A stretch of DNA of 46,312 bases from Tychonema litorale BBK16 (lineage in GTDB: Bacteria > Cyanobacteriota > Cyanobacteriia > Cyanobacteriales > Microcoleaceae): NCBI RefSeq assembly GCF_021648855.1, contig NZ_JAKJHX010000032.1, forward strand, positions 1 through 46,312, read 5' to 3'. Shown piece by piece: positions 1 through 8,634 of the stretch. A program made the translations under genes and the position numbers. The notes beneath the pieces were generated by a model. The model did no database searches. It had not been told where the DNA came from and was given only the letters and a program-made list of their open reading frames with translations. Position 1 is the first letter of the stretch; each line of letters begins with the position of its first letter.

Positions 1-59
1 ACGGCAGTGCCGTGTCCCACGCAAAATAACATTGTAGGGACACGGCACTGCCGTCTCCT
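1..59. repeat. Composite hairpin repeat, copy A (cut by window start)
   Basis: Two inverted arms built on CGGCAGTGCCG plus TGTCCC surround an AT-rich loop (left arm 1-19, right arm 34-59). The arms pair to form a long hairpin, and each arm also contains its own small palindrome. The same unit recurs at about 16739, 19109, 34775, 41961 and 46218. Confidence 0.85.
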
Positions 60-133
60 CATTTCGGCTACGGAGAAGTGGAACCCCTGCCGGGAAGGGG
101 ATAACTTGGCTCGATCGCAATTTTTGATAAATA

Positions 134-142
134 TGTTAGAAT
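134..142 (+). promoter_or_regulatory. Extended -10 promoter element for tRNA-Cys
   Basis: TGTTAGAAT matches an extended -10 (TG-N-TANAAT) and lies about 50 bases before the tRNA. No good -35 box was found at normal spacing, so this is a weak prediction. Confidence 0.35.
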
Positions 143-190
143 AATCAAGATTTGGTGTACTATGGAACAACGTCAAATTTCTGACGTAAC

Positions 191-261
<71 letters not shown>

Positions 262-281
262 TTTTAGCAGTTAATTCACGG

Positions 282-346
282 TAGGGACACAGAAATGCCG
301 TGTCCCTACGGGGATAGGGTAGGGACACGGCATTTCTGTGTCCCTA
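282..346. repeat. Perfect 27-bp inverted repeat after tRNA-Cys
   Basis: The arms at 282-308 and 320-346 are exact reverse complements separated by 11 bases. The arm starts TAGGGACACAG and ends GTGTCCCTA, so it is a variant (AGAAATGCCG) of the composite hairpin family. It sits between the tRNA and the 3' end of the minus-strand kinase and could act as a terminator for both. Confidence 0.85.
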
Positions 347-389
347 TGGGCATATTGAATATACCTCATAAACCTGCAATTTCCTGTAA

Positions 390-2201
390 CTATTGCAGTG
401 GCAAAAACACCGTCATCACCTCACCCTTTTGAGGACGCTGACGTATTACCAACTTCCCCCCCGCCGCGCGAAATAAATTTTTAGTTACGCTCAAATTTAA
501 ACTCAAACTTCCTGTCTCTGGTTGTACCATCAACAGGGGTCCGATCGACCTTAGAGGAGTATTCACAGCAGGTACAAAAGTTGATTCGCCTTCAGTATCA
601 GATGGATGTTTCGATTCCAACTGTAACTTTAACTGATCCCCCGCCAATATCACCCCTACTTGAATGTGACTCCCAGATGGCAAAGTTCGAGTGAAATTCT
701 CAATCAAACCAGTTAAAACCTGATCTAACATTATCGGATCGCTGACCACCGCAGGCAACTTTTTCGGGATAATTACTTCTAAAGTATGATTCCGCTGGCT
801 TGCCTGTTTTTGCCAGCGTGGAATGCTATTTTGTAGCACTTCGCCGAGAGACATTGCTGTTAGCTGGACAGCAGAATTTTTGGCTTGCGACATTTCCATT
901 TCTACGGCGCGGAAAATTAAGCCGAAGCGATCGATCTGAGCAGTACACTCTGTATCAATCATTTCCAAACGCTTGATTACAACTGCATCGAGTTTGGGGC
1001 GTTTCAGCAGCAATCTAGTGAGAGTGCGGATAGTGGTCAAGGGAGTGCGGACTTCGTGGGCGATCGCCTGTAGCAATTCTACCTCTTTAGTAGCGTGAGG
1101 AATCGGAGATTTGCAGTTGAGATTCTTAGCCTGTAATTTTTCATGTCTTCTCCTCCAACCCTTATCAATTATTTCATCCTTAATTCTGCCTGTTTCTTCT
1201 TTCCAAATCGGTAAATTATTCAAAAGTAAACGGCTGAAATGCGTGACTACTTTATAATCTGGAGCAACAGGTGAAAACTGTTCAAATAGCTCATCTAATT
1301 TAGTTGAATTATGATTTAATTGACTAATAGCTAAATTAATCTCGCCGTCAGAATTTCCTAACAAATTTTCGCTGTCAGTCACTCTGTGTCGCAAAACATC
1401 CCATGCTTTCGCGACTACTTGCGGATCGAAAGAAAATAGAAAAGCTGGAATGCCGATCGCATTTTCGCCTAAAACCATCACGAGGCTGAAACTAGCTGTT
1501 AAAACTAAACAAAACTGCTCGTTAGCTAAGGGATCGCCACTTGCCAAGGCTAGTGCAGGTGCAGCAGTAGGCAATGATATTTCCATATCTGCGGCTGCTG
1601 GAAGCAAAGCTAAACTTTGTCTGGCCCGAAAAGACCACAAAGCGGCATCGTTGTCTGGAATGCTGGTAAAAATCCAATTGGCAAAGCCGTTGGCCAATGC
1701 GGGGTCAGTTAAAACGGAAGATGGGCCCGACAATACTAATCCCTGGCAGGAATTGGGAAGAAGGGAATCTGTTGTTTGTGGTGGTTTTTGCCGATCGAGC
1801 ATTTGATTCAAAGTTGCGATCGCCCCATACCATTCCTGTTCCGCTTTCAGCCGGGAAGCCGCGCGACTCCCCGGACACTTCGGACGGCTATTTTCTGCTG
1901 CTAACCTCGTGTCCCTGGGACTGAGGTCATTTTCTGAGCCTTCGGAGGCTAAAATATCGCTTATTGTTGGTAAAAAGTAAGTATTCACAGTAGTTATAAA
2001 CCCACCTTCAGAGGCACGAAGGATGAAGTATTTATTTAAGTTGATGAATGAGGATTCAGGCACCAAAATGATGAAAAAATTCCGCTGAATTCTTGCGCCT
2101 TCCTCCTGACTCACAGCATATCCATCTTTGTCAATTCGCGATATTGGCAAACCGTACCAAACAAGTCGCAATCTCCGCGCTTGGGCCATATTTTGGATCA
2201 A
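390..2201 (-). CDS. Sensor histidine kinase (soluble, cyanobacterial type)
   Basis: This is a 603-residue kinase with no obvious membrane segment. The H-box AHEVRTPLT holds the predicted phosphorylated His at residue 382. A divergent HATPase region follows, with an N-box-like LTGLIENFTRTL and a glycine-poor C-terminal lid. The N-terminal ~350 residues are an unassigned sensory region containing a low-complexity linker around residues 88-115. The encoded start MIQN overlaps by 21 bases the longest reading of the divergent tldD-like gene; a start at Met5 (2189) is also possible. The cognate response regulator is not adjacent. The ATP-binding motifs are weaker than usual, so kinase activity is likely but not certain. 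I do not recognise a specific Hik orthologue. Confidence 0.85.
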   Translation of the reverse strand: MIQNMAQARRLRLVWYGLPISRIDKDGYAVSQEEGARIQRNFFIILVPESSFINLNKYFILRASEGGFITTVNTYFLPTISDILASEGSENDLSPRDTRLAAENSRPKCPGSRAASRLKAEQEWYGAIATLNQMLDRQKPPQTTDSLLPNSCQGLVLSGPSSVLTDPALANGFANWIFTSIPDNDAALWSFRARQSLALLPAAADMEISLPTAAPALALASGDPLANEQFCLVLTASFSLVMVLGENAIGIPAFLFSFDPQVVAKAWDVLRHRVTDSENLLGNSDGEINLAISQLNHNSTKLDELFEQFSPVAPDYKVVTHFSRLLLNNLPIWKEETGRIKDEIIDKGWRRRHEKLQAKNLNCKSPIPHATKEVELLQAIAHEVRTPLTTIRTLTRLLLKRPKLDAVVIKRLEMIDTECTAQIDRFGLIFRAVEMEMSQAKNSAVQLTAMSLGEVLQNSIPRWQKQASQRNHTLEVIIPKKLPAVVSDPIMLDQVLTGLIENFTRTLPSGSHIQVGVILAGDQLKLQLESKHPSDTEGESTFVPAVNTPLRSIGPLLMVQPETGSLSLNLSVTKNLFRAAGGKLVIRQRPQKGEVMTVFLPLQ

Positions 2202-2261
2202 TTAAACCGATCGCCCTTGCAAAAGTGCAAAATGAAGTCAGTTAAACACCGTGCTTTCCTT

Positions 2262-3665
2262 ATGCCCACCTCGATCGCCGACTCAAAAAATCTGCTGTCT
2301 GACTTAATGGCACGCTACCGCCACCAAGTCGATTATCTAGCAATTCGGCTCGAAGAAGCCGAAGGCACCGACATCCTGCTGCGGGGCGAAAAAATTGAAA
2401 CCCTCAGCGAAGGAGTCTCAATTGGCGGCCAAGTTCGAGCCTGTCACAAAGGCGGCTGGGGCTTTGCCAGTTTTAACCGACTTTCCACCCTCGCCGAAAG
2501 AATCGAAGAAGCCATCGCCGCGGCCAAACTGATCGGTGAGGAAGAAACGATTCTCGCCCCTGTCACCCCCGTACAAGACGTTTGCTTCTTACCACTGACA
2601 GGAACAGACCCCCGTCTGGTTCCGCTGATCGAAAAAAAGCAATTGTGCGATCGCTACGCCAAAATCCTGCGTAGCATAGACCCCTGCATCGCCACCGTCT
2701 CCGTCCGCTACGGCGACAGCACCCAGCGCATCATCCTCGCCACCTCCGAAGGCACAATGCTCGAACAAGGCTGGGTAGACATGGAAATGCGCTTTGCCGC
2801 CACAGCCCGCAGCGGGGAAACCGTACAAACCGGCCGCGAAACCACCGGTTCCCGCAAAGCCTACGAAGACTTAACCGACCTCGATTTGCAAGTTCGTAGC
2901 GCCGCCCAGAGAGCCGTAAACTCCTTAGCCTTACCACCTGTCCAAGGCAACACTTACACCGTCGTCATCGACCCAATCCTCAGCGGATTATTCGTTCACG
3001 AAGCCTTCGGACACCTCTCGGAAGCTGACATGGCCTACGAAAATCCCGACATCTTGGAAGTGATGACTCTCGGCCGCCAGTTCGGGCCAAAAGATTTGCA
3101 AATTTTCGATGGTGCCGCACCTCCGGGACACCGTGGCAGTTATTTCTACGACGATGAAGGCACTCCGGCTACTACTACTCAGTTGATTAAGGATGGTGCT
3201 TTAGTTGGGCGTTTGCACTCCCGCGAGACTGCTGGAAAATTGGGAGAATTGCCCACTGGGAATGCTCGTTGTTTGAATTATCATTATCCGCCGATCGTCC
3301 GCATGACTAATACTTGGATTGAACGGGGTACAACACCGGTGGCTGATTTATTTTCTGGCATCTCTGAAGGTGTTTATGCGAGTAATTGGCAGGGTGGCAT
3401 GACTAACGGCGAAATGTTTACTTTTAGTGCGGGGGAAGCTTGGATGATTCGCGATGGCAAATTGGCTGAACCGGTGCGGGATGTGACTCTTTCGGGTAAT
3501 GTTTTCAGCACTTTAGCGGATATTGAGGCGATCGGCGATGATTTTTATTGGGATGAATCCGGCGGCTGTGGCAAGGGTGGACAAAGCGGTTTGCCCGTGG
3601 GCTGCGGCGGCCCTAGTTTGCGGATTCGGAATGTAGTTGTTGGCGGCGAAGCTGCTGAAGATTGA
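2262..3665 (+). CDS. tldD: TldD/PmbA-family metallopeptidase
   Basis: This is a 467-residue protein of the TldD/PmbA family, which in bacteria processes modified peptides or unfolded proteins. The predicted zinc motif HEAFGH (HExxxH) lies at residues 246-251 in a FVHEAFGHLSEAD context, and the glycine-rich C-terminal domain ends in CGGPSLRIRNVVVGG. The frame is open upstream to 2181, but the first 27 codons look unlike the family and overlap the opposite kinase gene. I therefore chose ATG 2262 (MPTSIADS); 2232 is an alternative, and MARYRHQ further in is also conceivable. It is a stand-alone cytoplasmic protein, and the pmbA partner is not in this window. Cyanobacteria usually carry both partners elsewhere. 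Confidence 0.9.
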   Translation: MPTSIADSKNLLSDLMARYRHQVDYLAIRLEEAEGTDILLRGEKIETLSEGVSIGGQVRACHKGGWGFASFNRLSTLAERIEEAIAAAKLIGEEETILAPVTPVQDVCFLPLTGTDPRLVPLIEKKQLCDRYAKILRSIDPCIATVSVRYGDSTQRIILATSEGTMLEQGWVDMEMRFAATARSGETVQTGRETTGSRKAYEDLTDLDLQVRSAAQRAVNSLALPPVQGNTYTVVIDPILSGLFVHEAFGHLSEADMAYENPDILEVMTLGRQFGPKDLQIFDGAAPPGHRGSYFYDDEGTPATTTQLIKDGALVGRLHSRETAGKLGELPTGNARCLNYHYPPIVRMTNTWIERGTTPVADLFSGISEGVYASNWQGGMTNGEMFTFSAGEAWMIRDGKLAEPVRDVTLSGNVFSTLADIEAIGDDFYWDESGGCGKGGQSGLPVGCGGPSLRIRNVVVGGEAAED

Positions 3666-3704
3666 TCTCGTATCGACTCTGGTTGCACCGTCACAAAAAT
3701 AAAA

Positions 3705-3907
3705 GTAGGTTGGGTAGAACGGAGTGAAACCCAACAATAACAAAGTTCTTATAGCAATCCTAAATGATTCATGAAGATTGTAGGGTTAGTGATCCGTGCC
3801 TACCCCCTATCTATCCGGGCAACCACGGGGGGATTGCCCCTACAAGAATTATGCAAATGATTTAGGATTGCTATAGCTGTTGGGTTTCGTTCCTCAACCC
3901 AACCTAC
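3705..3907. repeat. Outer inverted repeat, split by an inserted palindromic element
   Basis: The left arm (3705-3736, GTAGGTTGGGT...GAAACCCAACA) and right arm (3877-3907) are imperfect reverse complements. This GTAGGTTGGGT/AACCCAACCTAC sequence is a common cyanobacterial intergenic repeat. The 3751-3874 element lies between the arms, so one repeat appears to have landed in another. The right arm runs into the artificial 5' extension of the next reading frame. Confidence 0.75.
3751..3874. repeat. MITE-like element with 19-bp terminal inverted repeats
   Basis: The ends ATAGCAATCCTAAATGATT (3751-3769) and its reverse complement (3856-3874) match at 18 of 19 positions. A second copy with the same ends is at 46084-46184 but has an unrelated middle. 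Both copies show TA at the element edges, which fits a TA target duplication as left by IS630/Tc1-type elements (inference). The interior contains a GGGCAACCACGGGG...CCCCTAC sub-palindrome. There is no coding capacity. Confidence 0.75.
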
Positions 3908-3969
3908 GGCGGAACTCGATTATATTCGTTACAGAATCCGTTGCCAAACCTCCTTTCTTTATAACTAAT

Positions 3970-6804
3970 ATGTCATCCCCAACCAGAAAGCCTTTTATAA
4001 GTAAATTGATCGGTAACGTCCCGCTGCGGGCGATTCTGATCGTGCCATTTATTGTCCAGATTGTCGCAGCCGTAGGAACTGTAGGTTATTTGTCGTTCCG
4101 CAGCGGACAGAAAGCAGTTAACGACATGGCCGTACAACTTCAGAATGAAGTAAGCGATCGCACAAAACAACAAGTTCTCAACTATCTAGAACGCTCTACC
4201 TCAACCTTAAAAACCGTCGCCGCAGCCATTAAAACCGAACAACTAGATTTGAATGACCAAATCAAACAACAACGCTTCTTTTGGCATCTGGTAGATCAGG
4301 GAAATGTCATTGCAATTCAATTAGTTAATCCTGGTGGCAATTCGATTTTGGTAGAACGATTCTCCGACGAAATTCAGGCCAGACTGAAAAATAGCAAGAC
4401 TGAACCATATCGTCCAGTATATCGTCTCGACAATCAAGGCGATCGGGCTGAGTTCCTAGGAGTACAAAGGAACTTTGATGGGCGCACTCGTCCTTGGTAT
4501 CAAGCCGCGATCACAGCCAAAAAACCTGTTTGGACTTCTCTATACATTAGTGTCAATACCTCAGTCGTGGCAATTAGTGTAACCTACCCTGTCTACGATC
4601 GCAAAGGGCAAATATTAGCAGTCCTCAACAGCTATTTTGATATGACTCAAATTAATAAATTTCTGAAAAGTTTGAAAATTGGTAAAACTGGACAAATTTT
4701 TATTATTAATCCTAATGGCGAAATCATTGCCAGCTCTAAAATTGAACAACCTTATATCATCAAAGGTAAAGAATTAAAAACGATTAAAGCCGTTAAAAGT
4801 GAAAATGCGATCATCCAAGCCACAGCCAAACAGTTGACCACAAAATTCGCCGATCTCACTACCATCAATCAGACTCAACACCTTGATTTTGAAATTAACG
4901 GTCAGCGGCAATTTGTACAGATAACGCCGATGAAAGATGACTGGGGTATTGACTGGCTCAGTGTAGTCGTCGTGCCAGAATCAGATTTCATGGCAGAAAT
5001 TAATGCTAATAGGCAAATTACGATTTTTTTGTGTATCGGTACTTTGTTGATTGCTACAATATTGGGCTGGTATACCTCGCGCTGGGTGACTCAACCTTTA
5101 CAGCGATTGAGTCAGGCATCAGAGGCGATCGCGGCGGGGAATCTTGAACAAAACATTGAGCTATCAGGTAAGAATGAACTCGGCAGATTAGCTCAATCCT
5201 TTAACCGGATGGGCCAACAACTCCGGGAAGCATTCAATCATTTGCAAAACACCAACGTCGAATTAGAACAACGAGTAGAAGCGCGCACCATAGAACTCCA
5301 ACAAGCAAAAGATATGGCAGATAGCGCTAACCTTGCCAAAAGCAACTTCCTTGCCAACATGAGCCACGAACTTCGCACTCCCCTAAATGGCGTTTTGGGC
5401 TATACCCAAATCCTCCAGCGCACCGAATCTCTAACTCCCAAAGCACGGAAAGGTATCGATATTATCTATCAATGTGGCTCTCATTTGTTGATGCTAATTA
5501 ACGATATACTCGACCTCTCAAAAATAGAAGCTGACAAACTGGAACTGCATCCTACTTCTTTTCACTTCTCATCTTTTCTGCAAGGTGTTGCAGAAATCTG
5601 TAATATCCGTGCCGAACAAAAGCACATTGCCTTCAATTTTGCGATCGATCCGCAATTACCTGTCGGAGTTAAGGCCGATGAAAAGCGCTTGCGGCAAGTA
5701 TTGATTAATCTTATTGGTAATGCAATTAAGTTTACAGATAAAGGTAGCGTAACTTTCAAGGTAGAAGTAATAGAATACCAGAAATCATATCCTGGGTCTT
5801 CAATTATTCAATCTTCCCTTCCTGAATCTTCAATCAATCAATCTTCAATCGAAAATCCAAAATCGAAAATCCAAAATCGATTGGTTCTTTTTCAGATCGA
5901 GGATACAGGTGTTGGGATGACCCCGGAACAATTAGAAAAAATTTTTATGCCCTTTGAACAAGTTGGTAATACTAAAAAACAGGCTGAAGGTACTGGTTTA
6001 GGATTGTCGATCAGTCAAAGAATTGTGGCGTTAATGAACACCACAATTCAGGTACAAAGTCAAGCAGGAGTTGGCAGCATTTTCTCATTTGAAGTAGAAC
6101 TACCAGAGACCCTAGATTGGGTAGATAATTCTAGGGTGATGCCAGAGGGAACGATCGCAGGTTATGAGGGCAAAAAGCGTAAAATTTTGGTAGTGGACGA
6201 TCGCTGGGAAAACCGTTCTGTTGTGATTCATCTGCTCGAACCTATCGGGTTTGAACTGATTGAAGCCGAAAACGGTCAAGAAGGGATGGATCGAGTGTTG
6301 ACTGAGCAACCCGATTTGATCGTCACCGACTTGTCAATGCCAGTGATGGATGGATTTGAATTTCTTCAGAAGTTGCGATCGCATCCCGAACTCCAAGAAA
6401 TGCCAGTCTTAGTCTCTTCCGCCAGCGTCTTTGAAAGCGATCGCCACAAAAGCTTAGCAGCAGGTGGCAATGATTTTTTGCCAAAGCCCATCCAAGCCGA
6501 TATCCTACTGGAGTTAATCCAAAAATATTTGCAGTTGGATTGGATATATAATGAAAATCAACATAGCAAAGTCAGCAGCAAAGGGAAAATTGCCCCAGAT
6601 CAAATCTTGCCCCCTGCGATCGAAGTATTGCAACAGATTCGAGAATTAGCTAAATTAGGTGATTTAGACGGTATTGCAGAGATTGCTCAGCAGATTCAGA
6701 CTACTAATTCTGAACATTTTGCCTTTGCTCAAGAACTGATTAATCTTGCCGAAAGTTTCCAAACCAAACCGTTGCGGGCATTCATTCAGAAATATATCGA
6801 TTAA
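3970..6804 (+). CDS. Membrane hybrid histidine kinase (Cache-HAMP-HisKA-HATPase-REC)
   Basis: This is a 944-residue hybrid sensor kinase. Order: TM1 (about 20-42), an extracytoplasmic Cache-like sensor (about 50-345), TM2 (FLCIGTLLIATILGWY), HAMP, and a coiled coil. HisKA (NMSHELRTPLN) then has His466. HATPase follows, with N-box LINLIGNAIKFTD, DTGVGM and GTGLGLS. The receiver domain has Asp787 in IVTDLSMPVMDG, and a helical C-terminal tail follows. The frame is open to 3880, but those 30 codons come from a repeat, so ATG 3970 (MSSPTRK) is preferred. The HATPase domain contains an odd Ser/Gln/Asn-rich insertion encoded by a heptamer repeat (5800-5880). The next gene starts 41 bases downstream, suggesting an operon and a phosphorelay. 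Confidence 0.93.
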   Translation: MSSPTRKPFISKLIGNVPLRAILIVPFIVQIVAAVGTVGYLSFRSGQKAVNDMAVQLQNEVSDRTKQQVLNYLERSTSTLKTVAAAIKTEQLDLNDQIKQQRFFWHLVDQGNVIAIQLVNPGGNSILVERFSDEIQARLKNSKTEPYRPVYRLDNQGDRAEFLGVQRNFDGRTRPWYQAAITAKKPVWTSLYISVNTSVVAISVTYPVYDRKGQILAVLNSYFDMTQINKFLKSLKIGKTGQIFIINPNGEIIASSKIEQPYIIKGKELKTIKAVKSENAIIQATAKQLTTKFADLTTINQTQHLDFEINGQRQFVQITPMKDDWGIDWLSVVVVPESDFMAEINANRQITIFLCIGTLLIATILGWYTSRWVTQPLQRLSQASEAIAAGNLEQNIELSGKNELGRLAQSFNRMGQQLREAFNHLQNTNVELEQRVEARTIELQQAKDMADSANLAKSNFLANMSHELRTPLNGVLGYTQILQRTESLTPKARKGIDIIYQCGSHLLMLINDILDLSKIEADKLELHPTSFHFSSFLQGVAEICNIRAEQKHIAFNFAIDPQLPVGVKADEKRLRQVLINLIGNAIKFTDKGSVTFKVEVIEYQKSYPGSSIIQSSLPESSINQSSIENPKSKIQNRLVLFQIEDTGVGMTPEQLEKIFMPFEQVGNTKKQAEGTGLGLSISQRIVALMNTTIQVQSQAGVGSIFSFEVELPETLDWVDNSRVMPEGTIAGYEGKKRKILVVDDRWENRSVVIHLLEPIGFELIEAENGQEGMDRVLTEQPDLIVTDLSMPVMDGFEFLQKLRSHPELQEMPVLVSSASVFESDRHKSLAAGGNDFLPKPIQADILLELIQKYLQLDWIYNENQHSKVSSKGKIAPDQILPPAIEVLQQIRELAKLGDLDGIAEIAQQIQTTNSEHFAFAQELINLAESFQTKPLRAFIQKYID
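5851..5878 (+). repeat. Heptamer tandem repeat inside a kinase gene
   Basis: Four heptamers alternate as AAAATCC/AAAATCG (two 14-mers GAAAATCCAAAATC at 5851 and 5865). They are preceded by TCAATC-rich degenerate units. This kind of tandem heptamer normally lies between cyanobacterial genes; here it is translated as part of an in-frame insertion in the HATPase domain. Confidence 0.8.
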
Positions 6805-6845
6805 TCACAAAAATATGTCAATTAATAACAAAATTTAACCTAATT

Positions 6846-8117
6846 ATGAGTACAAATCAGAAATATATTCTCGTTGTAGACGACAATCCCACCAACTTAG
6901 CCGTCATCTCCCAAGCATTAAAAGCTGCGGGCTATAAACTCCGGGTGGCAAGTGACGGTGAAGAAGCATTGGCAATGGTGGAACGCTGTGCAACTCTGCA
7001 ATCGGGACAAGCACTCCCCGAATTAATCCTGCTGGACGTACAAATGCCCGGAGTTGATGGGTTTGAAACCTGTAGTCGTCTGCAAGCAAATACTGCTACA
7101 AAAGGGATTCCAGTGATTTTTATGACTGCCTTAACAGATGCAGAGAGTAAGGTTAAAGGCTTGTCACTGGGAGCAGTTGATTATATTACCAAGCCCTTTG
7201 AGCAGGAGGAAGTATTAGCACGGGTGAAAGTCCACTGGCGACTCAAAGAATTGACCGATCGCCTGGAACAGGAAGTTGCAGAAAGAACGGCCTCTTTACA
7301 GCATACTCAGTTGCAACTCATACAGCAAGAAAAACTCTCAACTTTGGGACAATTAGTTGCAGGGGTAGCGCACGAAATCAACAATCCCCTGAGTTTTGTC
7401 GTCGGTAACATTACCCCAGCCAAAGAATATTTGGCAGATATCACCGAACTACTAAATCTCTATCAACAGCACTATCCGAAACCTGTTGCTGCTATTGCCG
7501 ACAAAATAAACAATATTGATTTGGAATTTGCCCTAGAGGACTTTGCGAAGATTTTGAATTCTATGCAATTGGGAACTGAACGGATTCAGGATATTTCACT
7601 GTCGCTGCGAAACTTTGCGCGATCGAGTAATGATGCACGCATTAAAACCGACCTTCATCAAGGCATGGATAGTACCTTGATGTTATTGAAACACCGTCTT
7701 AAAGATCAAGGCGATCGGACTGAAATTGAAGTAGTTAAACATTACGGCAATCTGCCCGAAGTGGACTGTTACCCAGGCCCGATGAACCAAGTATTTATGA
7801 ACTTATTCGCAAATGCGATCGATGCCCTAGAAGAAGCGTGGGAAAAAGATGGGCGTTCCCTCAAAATTCAGATTGATACCGAGGTTTCTCAGAGCGATAC
7901 GATCATCATTCAGATTGCCGATAATGCTTTAGGGATGACGGAAGATATCAAACAGAATCTGTTTCAACCGTTGTTTACGACAAAAGATATTGGCAAAGGA
8001 ACTGGGCTAGGATTGTCGATTGCTCAACAGATAGTGGTAGACAAGCATAGTGGTAAATTGCTTTGTGATTCCACTCCTGGCAACGGTACTAAATTTAGAT
8101 TGGAAATTCCATTGTAG
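6846..8117 (+). CDS. Response regulator-histidine kinase (REC-HisKA-HATPase)
   Basis: This soluble 423-residue protein has an N-terminal receiver domain (ILVVDDNPTNLAVI, phospho-acceptor Asp64 in LLDVQMPG, conserved Lys in YITKPFE). A coiled-coil linker and a kinase core follow, with His176 in VAGVAHEINNPLS, N-box MNLFANAIDAL and GTGLGLSIAQQIV. The G1 box reads DNALGM in place of the usual DNGxGM; the missing glycine may lower ATP binding. It follows the hybrid kinase by 41 bases on the same strand and is probably co-transcribed, receiving phosphate from that kinase. Its own H-box is of the soluble AHEINNPL class common in cyanobacteria. The DNA- or enzyme-level output is not in this window. 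Confidence 0.93.
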   Translation: MSTNQKYILVVDDNPTNLAVISQALKAAGYKLRVASDGEEALAMVERCATLQSGQALPELILLDVQMPGVDGFETCSRLQANTATKGIPVIFMTALTDAESKVKGLSLGAVDYITKPFEQEEVLARVKVHWRLKELTDRLEQEVAERTASLQHTQLQLIQQEKLSTLGQLVAGVAHEINNPLSFVVGNITPAKEYLADITELLNLYQQHYPKPVAAIADKINNIDLEFALEDFAKILNSMQLGTERIQDISLSLRNFARSSNDARIKTDLHQGMDSTLMLLKHRLKDQGDRTEIEVVKHYGNLPEVDCYPGPMNQVFMNLFANAIDALEEAWEKDGRSLKIQIDTEVSQSDTIIIQIADNALGMTEDIKQNLFQPLFTTKDIGKGTGLGLSIAQQIVVDKHSGKLLCDSTPGNGTKFRLEIPL

Positions 8118-8165
8118 TTTTTGTTAATTGTTAATTGTTAATCGCTCGTTGCTATCTTGACAATT

Positions 8166-8228
8166 GCCCTATGCCCAATGCCCTATTCCCCATTCCCCAT
8201 TCCCTATTCCCCATTCCCTATTCCCCAG
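8166..8228. repeat. Heptamer tandem array (CCCATTC / CCCAATG type)
   Basis: About nine degenerate seven-base units of the ATTCCCC/AATGCCC type follow the kinase stop codon. It is an STRR-like array. The last units overlap the 3' end of the small ORF on the other strand. Confidence 0.8.
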
Positions 8229-8445
8229 GCCCCATATTAGTGACGACGTTATCTCTCCGAGAACACCCCGGATTCGGAGAAGTATCAGAACATAGTGATT
8301 CCCTACTACTATCTTTCGCTAATAACAATTGTTGAGATGTCGTGAACTTATTTTGCGAGATTAAACTTTTCTCTGGTTTTTGGGGAAAAGCAATGACGGC
8401 AGCTAATACTGTGCTTAATAATACGAATTGCGTCAGAGTAGACAT
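8218..8445 (-). CDS. Small exported protein of unknown function
   Basis: The 75-residue reading frame begins MSTLTQFVLLSTVLAAVIA, which looks like a signal peptide or single membrane anchor, followed by a short polar tail (KDSSRESLCSDTSPNPGCSRR). It lies directly downstream of the patX-like gene on the same strand, about 190 bases away. The tail KDSSRESL resembles ENSSKDSL just before the pentapeptide of its neighbour, so it could be a diverged relative. It has no RGSGR-type ending. The last codons run into a heptamer array. No clear ribosome binding site is visible. I do not recognise the family, and it may be non-coding. Confidence 0.45.
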   Translation of the reverse strand: MSTLTQFVLLSTVLAAVIAFPQKPEKSLISQNKFTTSQQLLLAKDSSRESLCSDTSPNPGCSRRDNVVTNMGPGE

Positions 8446-8500
8446 GGTGAGTTTTCGTTCAAAGTTGCTAATCCCAAATACGGACTTTTTTGGGTAAATC

Positions 8501-8516
8501 CGGAAGTAATTCCGGT
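8501..8516. repeat. Small palindrome CCGGAAGTAATTCCGG
   Basis: Six-base arms with a four-base loop lie in the gap upstream of the 8218-8445 ORF. It may be an operator. It contains TCCGGA at 8500-8505, but no function is claimed. Confidence 0.35.
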
Positions 8517-8634
8517 CAATTTTGACTTTTACAAATTCTAGATTCAGTCGTTATCCGACATGAAAATAGCCAAATTATCGGGTAATAATTCTGTATCTTC
8601 CGCTGCTTTTTAGCACAATTTAAGTGTTTGAGCT

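Noticed and set aside
3880..3969. Longer start of the hybrid kinase
   Set aside because: The first codons (MGFVPQPNLRR) are encoded by the right arm of the outer inverted repeat.
8135..8335. Short plus-strand reading frame after the REC-kinase gene
   Set aside because: It is made of heptamer repeat (PMPNALFPIPHSLFPIP) and antisense to the small exported ORF; no start signal.
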